Below, piece by piece: positions 5,202 to 11,553 of a stretch of DNA of 11,553 bases (positions are counted from its first letter, which is position 1; every line of letters starts with the position of its first letter). The notes beneath the pieces were generated by a model. It had not been told where the DNA came from, searched no databases, and worked only from the letters and a program-made list of their open reading frames with translations. Source of the DNA: Phycisphaerae bacterium (GTDB taxonomy: Bacteria > Planctomycetota > Phycisphaerae > UBA1845 > Fen-1342); NCBI GenBank assembly GCA_022842805.1, contig JALHOX010000108.1, positions 1 to 11,553 on the forward strand. Reading direction: 5' to 3'. The position numbers were made by a program, and so were the translations under genes.

Positions 5202-8200
5202 ATGGACGTCTTTTCGACGCTCCGCGGCGATCCGCAGCTTGGGTCGCTGATCGCCGCTATTGAGGCCGCCGATGGGCCCGTCTCCGCCGACGGGTTGTGG
5301 GGGTCGTCTGCGCCTATCGTGGCGGCGCTGGCGGCGGAGCGGTTGCGGCGGCCGCTGCTGCTGGTCACTTCGCACGCCGACGACGCCGACGATTTTCGCG
5401 ATGACATTCAGTTGATCAGCGGTGCGGCGCCAGAGCTGTTTCCGGCGCTGGAGTCGCTGGGGACGACGAACGACGCGGATGACGAGCTGCTGGCGGAGCG
5501 GCTGCGGGTTTGTTTTCAGCTCGCGTCCGCCGGCTCCAGGAAGAGCGGACGCGGGGCCGCGGCGCCGGTCGTTGTCGTGCCGGTGCTGGCGTTGATGCAG
5601 GTCGCACCGTCGCCTGAGGCGCTGGTGGCGATGTCGCGCGAGGTGGCGGTCGGGCAGACGCTGGAGCCCGATGCGCTGGCCGACTGGCTGGTGGAGAGCG
5701 GCTTCACCGCGGTCGATGCGGTCGAGCACGTCGGCGATTTTGCGCGGCGTGGCGGGATCGTCGACATCTTCAGTCATGGGGCGTCGACGCCGATCCGCGT
5801 CGAGTTTTTTGGCGAGGTGATTGAGTCGATTCGTGCGGTGCAGCCGGGGACGCAGCGGTCGGGCGAGGCGATGCAGGCGATTCGGATCGCGGCGATTCGG
5901 CCGGTCGAATCTGGAAAAAAGCAGCAGCAGACGAGCTTTCTGGCGCATCTGCCGGCGGACGCGTTGATTGCGTGGCATGAGCCGGCGGAGCTGCAGGAGC
6001 TGGGGCGGACGCTGTGGCAGCGGCTGGGCGAGCGGGCGGGGATCGTGCCGATCGACAACTTGTTTCGCCACGCGAACTCGTTTCGGCAGCTTTATCTGCG
6101 GCGGTTCACGGATGAACTGGCGGGCGAGAATCGGGCGGTGCGCTTTCCGGTGCAGAGCTTGCCGCAATTTGACGCGCGGGCGACGGACAAGCTGGTGGCG
6201 CTGCGGGAGCTGGCGGAGGAGGTCGAGTGCGTCGTTCTGTGTGAGAACGCGGCGGAAGAGCAGCGTTTGCAGGAGATGCTGACGGCGAGTCCGTCGGCGG
6301 GCTCGGCGGAGCTGGGTGAGGGAGATCCGCGCAGGCTGAAGCCTGCGGCTCGATCAGAAGAGAAAGGCACGTCGGAGAAGGAGGACGGGCCGGCGGAGGA
6401 GCGTCCGCGCAGGCTGAAGCCTGCGGCTCATCCGATTGGGACGCATGTCGGCGTGATGCAGCGGGGGTTTCGCTGGGGCGGGCGGGCGTTTGTGCCGCAT
6501 CATGAGTTGTTTTCGCGCTATCGGCAGAAGCGCACGCTGCGGCGTGTGGCGCCGGCCCGCGCGATCGATTCGTTCTTCGATCTGGCGGCGGGCGACCTGG
6601 TGGTGCATGTCGCGCATGGCATTGCGCGCTTTCGGGGTCTGAAGGCGCTGCAGCGCGACGAGGTCACGGCGGAATATCTGGAGCTGGAGTTCGCCGAGAC
6701 GGCGGTCGTGCATGTGCCGATCAGCCAGATTCACCTGGTGCAGAAGTACATCGGCTCGGCGAAGGGTCGGGTGGCGCTGAGCAAGCTGGGGGGCAATGCG
6801 TGGAAGCGGACGAAGGATCGCGTGGCGGCGTCGGTGACGGATCTGGCCGCCGAGCTGCTGGCGATTCAGGCGTCGCGGGCGACGCAGCCAGGAATCCCCT
6901 ATCCGGCGGACACCGGGTGGCAGCGCGAGTTTGAGGATGGCTTTCTCTACGAGGAGACGGAAGACCAGCTTCGCGCGCTGAGCGAGATCAAGAGCGATAT
7001 GTCCCGGCCGCGGCCGATGGATCGGTTGCTCTGCGGCGACGTCGGCTTCGGCAAGACGGAGATGGCGATTCGGGCGGCGTTTAAGGTCGCGGAGTATGGC
7101 AAGCAGGTGGCGGTGCTCGTGCCGACGACCGTGCTGTGCGAGCAGCACTTTCAGACTTTCAGCGAGCGGCTGGCGGATTATCCGTTTCGCGTGCGGAGCC
7201 TGTCGCGCTTTCGAACGGCGGGCGAGCAGAAGCGGATCATCGAGGCGGCGCGGCGCGGCGAAGTGGACATCTTGATCGGCACGCACCGGCTGCTGTCGAG
7301 CGATGTGAAGTTCGCCGACCTGGGGCTGGTGATCATCGATGAAGAGCAGCGCTTCGGCGTGGAGGCCAAGGAGCGGCTGAAGCGGCTGCGCTCGACGGTC
7401 GACGTGCTGACGCTGAGCGCGACGCCGATCCCGCGCACGCTGCACATGTCGCTGCTGGGCATTCGCGACATCAGCTCGTTGCAGACGCCGCCGATCGATC
7501 GGCGCTCGATCGTGACGCAGGTGCGTCCGTGGGAAGACGCGCTGATTCGCGAGGCGATCTTGCGCGAGCTGACGCGCGAGGGGCAGGTTTATTTCGTGCA
7601 TAACGTGGTGCGCGATATTCACATGATTGCGGCGAAGATCCGCGAGCTCGCGCCGGAGGCGCGGGTGGTGGTGGGCCATGGCCAGATGCCGGGGCACGAG
7701 CTGGAAGAGGTGATGCTGGCGTTCATGAATCGGCAGGCGGACATTCTGGTGGCGACGACGATCATCGAGTCGGGCATCGACAATCCGCGGGCGAACACGA
7801 TGTTCATCCACCAGGCGGATCGCTACGGCCTGGCCGATCTGCACCAGCTGCGCGGGCGCGTGGGCCGCTCGAAGCATCGTGCGTATTGCTACCTGCTGCT
7901 GTCGAAGAAGCAGCGCGTCACCGACAACGCGGCCAAGCGGCTGAAGGCGATTGAGCAATACAGCGAGCTCGGCGCGGGCTTTCAGATCGCGATGCGCGAC
8001 CTCGAAATCCGCGGGGCAGGCAACATCCTGGGAGCTGAGCAGAGCGGCAACATTGAGGCCGTCGGCTATGAGATGTATTGCCAGTTGCTGGAGCAGGCCT
8101 GTCGGCGGATGAAGAACGAGGACGCCGAGCCGTTTCGGCCGGTCAACCTGGAGCTGCGCGTCGCGGGGTCGATTCCGCGGGCGTACATCCGATCCGAGAA

Positions 8201-8609
8201 GCAGCGGATGGAGGTCTATAAGCGGCTGACGGTGTGTCATACGGCCAAAGACGTCGCGTCGCTGGAGAAGGATCTGCGCGACGCGTTTGGGCCGCTGCCT
8301 CCGGATGTGCGGCTGTTGGTGGAGCTGGCGGAGATTCGCGTTCTGGCGCGGCCATTTGGCATTCGCTCGATCGTGGTGGAGCCGCCGGACGTGATTTTCG
8401 CGATCGACGATCTTTCGAAAGTGCAGGAGCTTTTCAGCACGGGGCCCGGTTCGCCGCGGATGCCGGACGGCAAGACGATTCACTGGCGGCTGCCGGCGAA
8501 GTTGCTGGAGGCGGAGCGGCTGGTGGAAGTGTTGAAGAAGCAACTGGGAGGGGTAAGCGACGCCGGCCCAGCGGCGGCGTTGAAGGGGCGAATGCAGAAT
8601 GCAAAATGA
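5202..8609 (+). CDS. mfd: Transcription-repair coupling factor Mfd
   Basis: An 1135-aa SF2 DNA translocase that pushes stalled RNA polymerase off DNA and recruits UvrA to start transcription-coupled excision repair. In order: a UvrB-homology region (about 1-230, with HVGDFARRGGIVDIF), domain 3 (to about 450), the CarD-like RNA-polymerase-interacting domain (about 455-530, DLVVHVAHGIARF), the RecG-like motor, and the C-terminal TRCF domain (about 975-1080). The motor has Walker A GDVGFGKT (612-619), DEEQ box (713-716), SATPIPRTL and QLRGRVGRS. Length is normal for Mfd. Domain 3 carries an in-frame insertion with PRRLKPAA twice (376-383 and 402-409), each encoded by a palindromic repeat. The C-terminal ~8 residues and the stop come from an interspersed repeat, so the native end has probably been altered. 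No clear ribosome binding site precedes ATG 5202. The gene starts 57 bp after the asparaginase gene. Confidence 0.97.
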   Translation: MDVFSTLRGDPQLGSLIAAIEAADGPVSADGLWGSSAPIVAALAAERLRRPLLLVTSHADDADDFRDDIQLISGAAPELFPALESLGTTNDADDELLAERLRVCFQLASAGSRKSGRGAAAPVVVVPVLALMQVAPSPEALVAMSREVAVGQTLEPDALADWLVESGFTAVDAVEHVGDFARRGGIVDIFSHGASTPIRVEFFGEVIESIRAVQPGTQRSGEAMQAIRIAAIRPVESGKKQQQTSFLAHLPADALIAWHEPAELQELGRTLWQRLGERAGIVPIDNLFRHANSFRQLYLRRFTDELAGENRAVRFPVQSLPQFDARATDKLVALRELAEEVECVVLCENAAEEQRLQEMLTASPSAGSAELGEGDPRRLKPAARSEEKGTSEKEDGPAEERPRRLKPAAHPIGTHVGVMQRGFRWGGRAFVPHHELFSRYRQKRTLRRVAPARAIDSFFDLAAGDLVVHVAHGIARFRGLKALQRDEVTAEYLELEFAETAVVHVPISQIHLVQKYIGSAKGRVALSKLGGNAWKRTKDRVAASVTDLAAELLAIQASRATQPGIPYPADTGWQREFEDGFLYEETEDQLRALSEIKSDMSRPRPMDRLLCGDVGFGKTEMAIRAAFKVAEYGKQVAVLVPTTVLCEQHFQTFSERLADYPFRVRSLSRFRTAGEQKRIIEAARRGEVDILIGTHRLLSSDVKFADLGLVIIDEEQRFGVEAKERLKRLRSTVDVLTLSATPIPRTLHMSLLGIRDISSLQTPPIDRRSIVTQVRPWEDALIREAILRELTREGQVYFVHNVVRDIHMIAAKIRELAPEARVVVGHGQMPGHELEEVMLAFMNRQADILVATTIIESGIDNPRANTMFIHQADRYGLADLHQLRGRVGRSKHRAYCYLLLSKKQRVTDNAAKRLKAIEQYSELGAGFQIAMRDLEIRGAGNILGAEQSGNIEAVGYEMYCQLLEQACRRMKNEDAEPFRPVNLELRVAGSIPRAYIRSEKQRMEVYKRLTVCHTAKDVASLEKDLRDAFGPLPPDVRLLVELAEIRVLARPFGIRSIVVEPPDVIFAIDDLSKVQELFSTGPGSPRMPDGKTIHWRLPAKLLEAERLVEVLKKQLGGVSDAGPAAALKGRMQNAK
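6326..6351. repeat. In-frame palindromic repeat inside mfd, copy 1
   Basis: A 26-bp unit identical to 6404-6429. Its core is GCAGGCT-GA-AGCCTGC at 6331-6346, a perfect 7-bp stem with a 2-nt loop. It is read in frame as PRRLKPAA without a stop. It differs from the GTAG hairpins elsewhere in the window. Confidence 0.88.
6404..6429. repeat. In-frame palindromic repeat inside mfd, copy 2
   Basis: An exact second copy, 78 bp (26 codons) downstream of the first, in the same orientation and reading frame. The stem is at 6409-6424. The DNA between the copies encodes a highly charged Glu/Lys-rich linker, consistent with a surface loop. Confidence 0.88.
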
Positions 8610-8675
8610 AGAATGCAAAATGGGGGCGGCATGGTTCGAGAATCGCCGCGAAGAGGTCCGCACGGCGGACTCTCC
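8578..8675. repeat. Interspersed repeat overlapping the 3' end of mfd
   Basis: This aligns with 9583-9671. It starts with a GAATGCAGAATGC-type stretch containing a tandem 14-bp unit (13 bases identical, at 8596-8608 and 8610-8622), then a TTCGAGAATCGC block. It ends in an inverted REP-like hairpin: GGTCCGC (8655-8661), ACG, GCGGACT (8665-8671), CTCC (GGAG on the other strand). The mfd stop TGA (8607-8609) lies in the first tandem unit. The hairpin could slow transcription leaving mfd, but it has no T-run. Confidence 0.78.
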
Positions 8676-8747
8676 TGTTTGTCCCGTCGGTTTACGGGCC
8701 ATTTTGGTTGATCCGGGATCGGAAGGTGCGGCGGATCGAGTTTTGAC

Positions 8748-8753
8748 GGGAGG
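8748..8753 (+). promoter_or_regulatory. Ribosome binding site for the SDR gene
   Basis: GGGAGG lies 5 nt before GTG 8759. It is the strongest Shine-Dalgarno sequence in the window and decides the GTG start. Confidence 0.65.
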
Positions 8754-8758
8754 GCGAA

Positions 8759-9562
8759 GTGTCACGACTTGAGTCGAAAGTCGCGCTTATCAGCGGTGCT
8801 GCGCGCGGCATCGGGCGCGCCTGCGCGGAATTGTTCGCGCGCGAGGGGGCGATCGTCGTCGCGACCGACATCGTCGACACGGCCGCGGTGGTCGCCGCCA
8901 TCGGGCCGCGCGCGACGGCGGATCGGCTGGATGTGCGGCGGGAAGATGACTGGGAAACCGCGATTGCGGGGATCCTGGCGGTGCACGGCCGTCTCGATGT
9001 ACTCGTCAACAACGCCGGCATCACCGGATTTGATCCGCCGATGGGGCCGCATGATCCGGAGCAGGCCTCTTTGGAAGCGTGGCGCGCGGTGCATGCGACG
9101 AACCTGGATGGGGTATTTCTGGGCTGCAAACACGCGATCCGCGCGATGAAGCCGCCTGCGCGCGGCGGCTCGATCATCAACATTTCGTCGCGTTCGGGGC
9201 AGGTCGGCGTCAGCCGGGCAGCGGCCTATGCGTCGAGCAAGGCGGGCGTTCGCAACCACACGAAGAGCGTAGCGCTTTATTGCGCGGAGATGGGCTATGC
9301 GATTCGCTGCAATTCGATTCACCCCGGAGCGATCCTGACGCCCATGTGGGAACCGCTGCTGGGCGAGACGGCGGACACGCGGGCGGCGGCGATTGCGGCG
9401 TTCGCGGCCGAGGTGCCGTTGGGGCGGATGGGATCGGCGGAGGACGTGGCGCAGATGGCGCTTTACCTGGCCAGTGATGAATCGAGTTATGTCACCGGAG
9501 CGGAGTTTGTGATTGACGGCGGACTGCTGGCGGGCACGGCGGCGACTCCGAAACGGGTGTGA
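8759..9562 (+). CDS. SDR-family NAD(P)-dependent oxidoreductase
   Basis: A 267-aa classical short-chain dehydrogenase/reductase with a Rossmann fold. The cofactor motif is SGAARGIG (12-19), with Asp37 after beta-2, which favours NAD(H) over NADP(H). NNAG is at 84-87. The catalytic residues are Asn115, Ser143 or Ser144 in NISS, and Tyr157/Lys161 in YASSK. The stretch YAIRCNSIHPGAILTPM resembles 3(17)-beta-hydroxysteroid and cyclopentanol dehydrogenases, so a secondary or alicyclic alcohol is a plausible substrate, but substrate cannot be read from sequence. The start is GTG 8759-8761, with GGGAGG 5 nt upstream. The gene is flanked by direct copies of an interspersed repeat. It has no obvious functional link to mfd or murC. 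Confidence 0.93.
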   Translation: MSRLESKVALISGAARGIGRACAELFAREGAIVVATDIVDTAAVVAAIGPRATADRLDVRREDDWETAIAGILAVHGRLDVLVNNAGITGFDPPMGPHDPEQASLEAWRAVHATNLDGVFLGCKHAIRAMKPPARGGSIINISSRSGQVGVSRAAAYASSKAGVRNHTKSVALYCAEMGYAIRCNSIHPGAILTPMWEPLLGETADTRAAAIAAFAAEVPLGRMGSAEDVAQMALYLASDESSYVTGAEFVIDGGLLAGTAATPKRV

Positions 9563-9582
9563 GCGGGCGGCGTGGGGGCGGC

Positions 9583-9671
9583 GGTGAAGGGGAGAATGCA
9601 GAATGAAGAATGCGGAGGGGGGCGGCGTGGTTTGAGAGTCGCGGTGAAGAGGTCCGCACAGCGGACCCTAC
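9583..9671. repeat. Interspersed repeat, second copy, after the SDR gene
   Basis: Same order as 8578-8675: GGTGAAGGGGAGAATGCAGA start, one shorter GAATG stretch, then the TTTGAGAGTCGCGGTGAAGA block. It ends in an intact inverted hairpin: GGTCCGC (9651-9657), ACA, GCGGACC (9661-9667), CTAC (9668-9671), which is GTAG on the other strand. The two copies lie about 1 kb apart as direct repeats around the SDR gene. Confidence 0.78.
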
Positions 9672-9845
9672 GGCGAAACTGGCGGGACACCGGTGCCACC
9701 CTGATTTCTGCACGACAAACCACAAATTTCACTATTCGCAGGCACGCGATCCGCTATATTGCGTTTTCCGACGGTGCCCGTCGCAGCGCGAACGGGCCGG
9801 ACAATCCGAATGACCCGTGTGCCGATCCTTTCGGCCACTTGAAGA
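9672..9845 (+). promoter_or_regulatory. Upstream region of murC with a possible -10 box
   Basis: This relatively AT-rich stretch between the repeat and murC is the likely promoter region of the murC-murB operon. TATATT at 9755-9760 resembles a sigma-70 -10 box. The best -35 candidates are poorly spaced (TTCGCA at 9735-9740 with 14 nt; TTCACT at 9728-9733 with 21 nt), so the promoter is tentative. GGACACCGGTGCC at 9686-9698 is a small inverted repeat and may be another REP fragment. Confidence 0.35.
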
Positions 9846-11312
9846 ATGGAAGCTTCAGGTGATGCGATGACCTGTGCGGTTTCGTTGATGGACTTGTTTC
9901 GCGAAGGAGCGCCCACCAATGTCCGCGATCTGCGGGGAGCGCGGGTTCACCTGATTGGTATCGGCGGCAGCGGCATGGCCGGACTTGCGGCGATGCTGAT
10001 CCGTTGCGGAGCGCGCGTCAGCGGCTCCGATCTGGGCAGCTCTGCGGCGACGCAGCGGCTGGCGCATCTGGGCGCCCGAATTCTCGATCAATCGACGCAT
10101 GCGCGGCTGCCGGAAGACGCGGAGCTGGTGATTGCGTCGGCGGCGATCAAGGCGGAGCATCCGGAGTTGATCGAGGCGGCGCGGCGCGAGACGCGCGTGC
10201 TGAAATATGCCGAGATGCTGGGCGTGATGATGGATGCACTGGAGGGCGTGGCCATCAGCGGCACGCACGGCAAGAGCACGACGACGGCGTGGCTGGCGTT
10301 TGTGCTGCGCAGTGCGGGGCTGGACCCGAGCTTTGTGATCGGGGCGGAAGTCGAGCAGCTCGGCGGCGGGAGCGGCGTGGGCGATGGGCCGCACTTTGTG
10401 GTTGAAGCCTGCGAATATGACCGCTCGTTTCTGAATCTTCGTCCGCGGCGGGCGGCGATCCTGAACATCGAAGAAGACCACCTCGATTGCTATTCGAGCC
10501 TGACGGAGATCGAGTCGGCGTTTGCGGCGTTTGTGTCGCAGGTGCGCGAGGGCGGGCTGGTGGTCACGTCGGCCGATCTGGCGAACTGCCTGCGGACGAT
10601 TCGCGACCACACGCCGGCGCGGATTGAGTCGTTCGGCGAATCGGCCGACGCCGATTGGCGCGCGAGCGCGATCCGGGTCGAAAACGGGGCGCATTCGTTT
10701 GATCTGCACCATCGCGGGACGATGTTTGGGCGCGTGGCGCTGGGGCTTTCGGGGCGGCACAATGTTCACAACGCACTGGCGGTGGCGGCCCTGGCGCATG
10801 ATTGCGGTGTGCCCAAGAAAGAGATCATCAGCGGCTTGCAGAATTTCACGGGGGCGCGGCGGCGGCTGGAGCTGAAGGCGCGGGTGCATGGAGTGGTCGT
10901 GGCCGATGACTACGGCCATCATCCGACCGAGATCCGGGCGACGCTGGCGGCGGCGCGGGAGCGCTATTCGCCGAAGCGGCTCTGGTGCGTGTTTCAGCCG
11001 CATCAGCATTCGCGCACGCGTTTTCTGCTGAACGACTTTGCGCATAGTTTTGCGCAGGCGGATCGGGTGATCGTGCCCGAGATTTACTTTGTGCGCGACT
11101 CGGAGCGCGACCGCGCGTCGGTCTCGGCGGTGGACCTGGTGCGCGAGATCGGCAAGGCGGGCGGCAACGCCGAGTTCATCCCCAATTTCGCCGACATCGT
11201 GGACAAGCTGGCGAACGAGGCGCGGCCCGGCGACCTCGTGCTGACGATGGGCGCCGGGAACATCTGGAATGTCGCCGATGCCTTGGTGGAGCAGCTTCGA
11301 GCCGATCGTTAG
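9846..11312 (+). CDS. murC: UDP-N-acetylmuramate--L-alanine ligase
   Basis: A 488-aa ATP-dependent ligase that adds L-alanine to UDP-MurNAc, the first amino acid of the peptidoglycan stem peptide, in the cytoplasm. The N-terminal UDP-binding domain begins HLIGIGGSGMAGLA (about 35-48). The central ATPase domain has the P-loop GTHGKSTTT and the EACEYDRSFL and NIEEDHLD motifs. The C-terminal domain has DDYGHHPTEIRAT, FQPHQHSRT and the GAGNIW ending typical of MurC. Its length is in the normal range. ATG 9846 is used; the in-frame ATG 9867 has AGGTGA 4 nt upstream and may be the real start, giving 481 aa, and both keep all domains. Its 3' end overlaps murB by 35 nt, so the two are probably co-transcribed and translationally coupled. 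Confidence 0.97.
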   Translation: MEASGDAMTCAVSLMDLFREGAPTNVRDLRGARVHLIGIGGSGMAGLAAMLIRCGARVSGSDLGSSAATQRLAHLGARILDQSTHARLPEDAELVIASAAIKAEHPELIEAARRETRVLKYAEMLGVMMDALEGVAISGTHGKSTTTAWLAFVLRSAGLDPSFVIGAEVEQLGGGSGVGDGPHFVVEACEYDRSFLNLRPRRAAILNIEEDHLDCYSSLTEIESAFAAFVSQVREGGLVVTSADLANCLRTIRDHTPARIESFGESADADWRASAIRVENGAHSFDLHHRGTMFGRVALGLSGRHNVHNALAVAALAHDCGVPKKEIISGLQNFTGARRRLELKARVHGVVVADDYGHHPTEIRATLAAARERYSPKRLWCVFQPHQHSRTRFLLNDFAHSFAQADRVIVPEIYFVRDSERDRASVSAVDLVREIGKAGGNAEFIPNFADIVDKLANEARPGDLVLTMGAGNIWNVADALVEQLRADR

Positions 11313-11553
11313 AACCGACGCGGCGCTGGCCGATCTGACGTGGTATCAGCTCGGCGGCCCGGCCCGCTGGCTGGTGACGCCGCGCGATGCGGCGGAGTTG
11401 GCGCGGGTGATGAGCGCGATCCGCGGCGCGGGCGTGGCGTGGCGCGTATTGGGCAAAGGGGCGAACGTGCTCGTTCGCGACGGCGGTTTCGACGGCGCGG
11501 TGATCGTGCTGTCGGCGGAGAGCTGGAGCGGCGTCGAGTTTGATTTTGCGAAT
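11278..11553 (+). CDS. murB: UDP-N-acetylenolpyruvoylglucosamine reductase, 5' part
   Basis: The first 92 codons of MurB; the rest is beyond the window. MurB is the FAD enzyme that reduces UDP-GlcNAc-enolpyruvate to UDP-MurNAc with NADPH, supplying the substrate of MurC. Visible hallmarks are LTWYQLGGPARWLV (the TxxxLGGPA opening of the FAD domain) and VLGKGANVLVRDGGFDG, the flavin-binding loop normally LGxGSNLLVxDxG; here Gly-Ala replaces Gly-Ser. The ATG at 11278-11280 lies within the end of murC in another frame, giving a 35-nt overlap. No strong ribosome binding site is seen, which fits coupling to murC. The murC-murB order is typical of the cell-division and cell-wall cluster, so more of that cluster may follow. 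Confidence 0.92.
   Translation, partial: MPWWSSFEPIVRTDAALADLTWYQLGGPARWLVTPRDAAELARVMSAIRGAGVAWRVLGKGANVLVRDGGFDGAVIVLSAESWSGVEFDFAN

Noticed and set aside
8710..8720. GATCC-G-GGATC palindrome upstream of the SDR gene
   Set aside because: It is only 5 bp per arm, is likely to occur by chance in GC-rich DNA, and shows no second copy or link to a promoter.
6354..8765. Very long open frame (803 codons) on the minus strand opposite mfd
   Set aside because: The translation is Arg/His/Gln/Pro-rich with no domain, and the opposite strand carries an unmistakable full-length Mfd. It is a GC-rich codon-bias shadow. The same applies to minus-strand frames at 4629-6167, 9855-11045 and 2382-3308.
9572..9862. 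Small plus-strand frame between the SDR gene and murC
   Set aside because: Its first part is translation of the interspersed repeat (the same KGRMQN as the Mfd tail) and the rest covers the murC promoter region. There is no ribosome binding site or recognisable protein.

Overview
The window is GC-rich chromosomal DNA from a bacterium that makes peptidoglycan (murC, murB) and has a standard transcription-repair coupling factor (mfd). Many short interspersed palindromes, a HEAT-repeat lipoprotein, a single-domain asparaginase and an Rhs remnant together suggest a member of the Planctomycetota. That placement is an inference: there is no rRNA or other phylogenetic marker here.

Bases 1-2500 look accessory. 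Three small, less GC-rich genes (a lipoprotein on the minus strand, an unknown 115-aa protein, and a HEAT-repeat protein) are separated by copies of a ~212-bp element bounded by inverted hairpins. Copies 1 and 2 differ at only 4 of 177 comparable bases; copy 3 is diverged. A short remnant of an Rhs/YD-repeat core follows and ends in a perfect 27-nt palindrome. This resembles a decayed toxin/immunity island broken up by REP-like elements.

Bases 2501-5144 hold an enoyl-CoA hydratase (minus strand), a divergent HEAT-repeat lipoprotein and a short type I/II-fold asparaginase. A perfect 16-bp palindrome identical to the bacterial centromere site parS directly abuts the asparaginase ATG, so the region is probably near the replication origin.

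Bases 5202-8609 are mfd. It carries two identical 26-bp palindromic repeats inserted in frame, and its last codons and stop lie inside another interspersed repeat. An SDR-family dehydrogenase (8759-9562) follows, flanked on both sides by direct copies of that repeat.

Bases 9846-11553 are murC overlapping the start of murB, consecutive enzymes of UDP-MurNAc-pentapeptide synthesis; murB runs off the window. 

The feature that ties the window together is a family of hairpins built as a GTAG-like tetranucleotide + 7-bp stem + 3-nt loop. Stem sequences differ between members but keep pairing. This is the layout of REP sequences mobilised by RAYT (IS200/IS605-like Y1) transposases, although no such transposase gene lies in this window.
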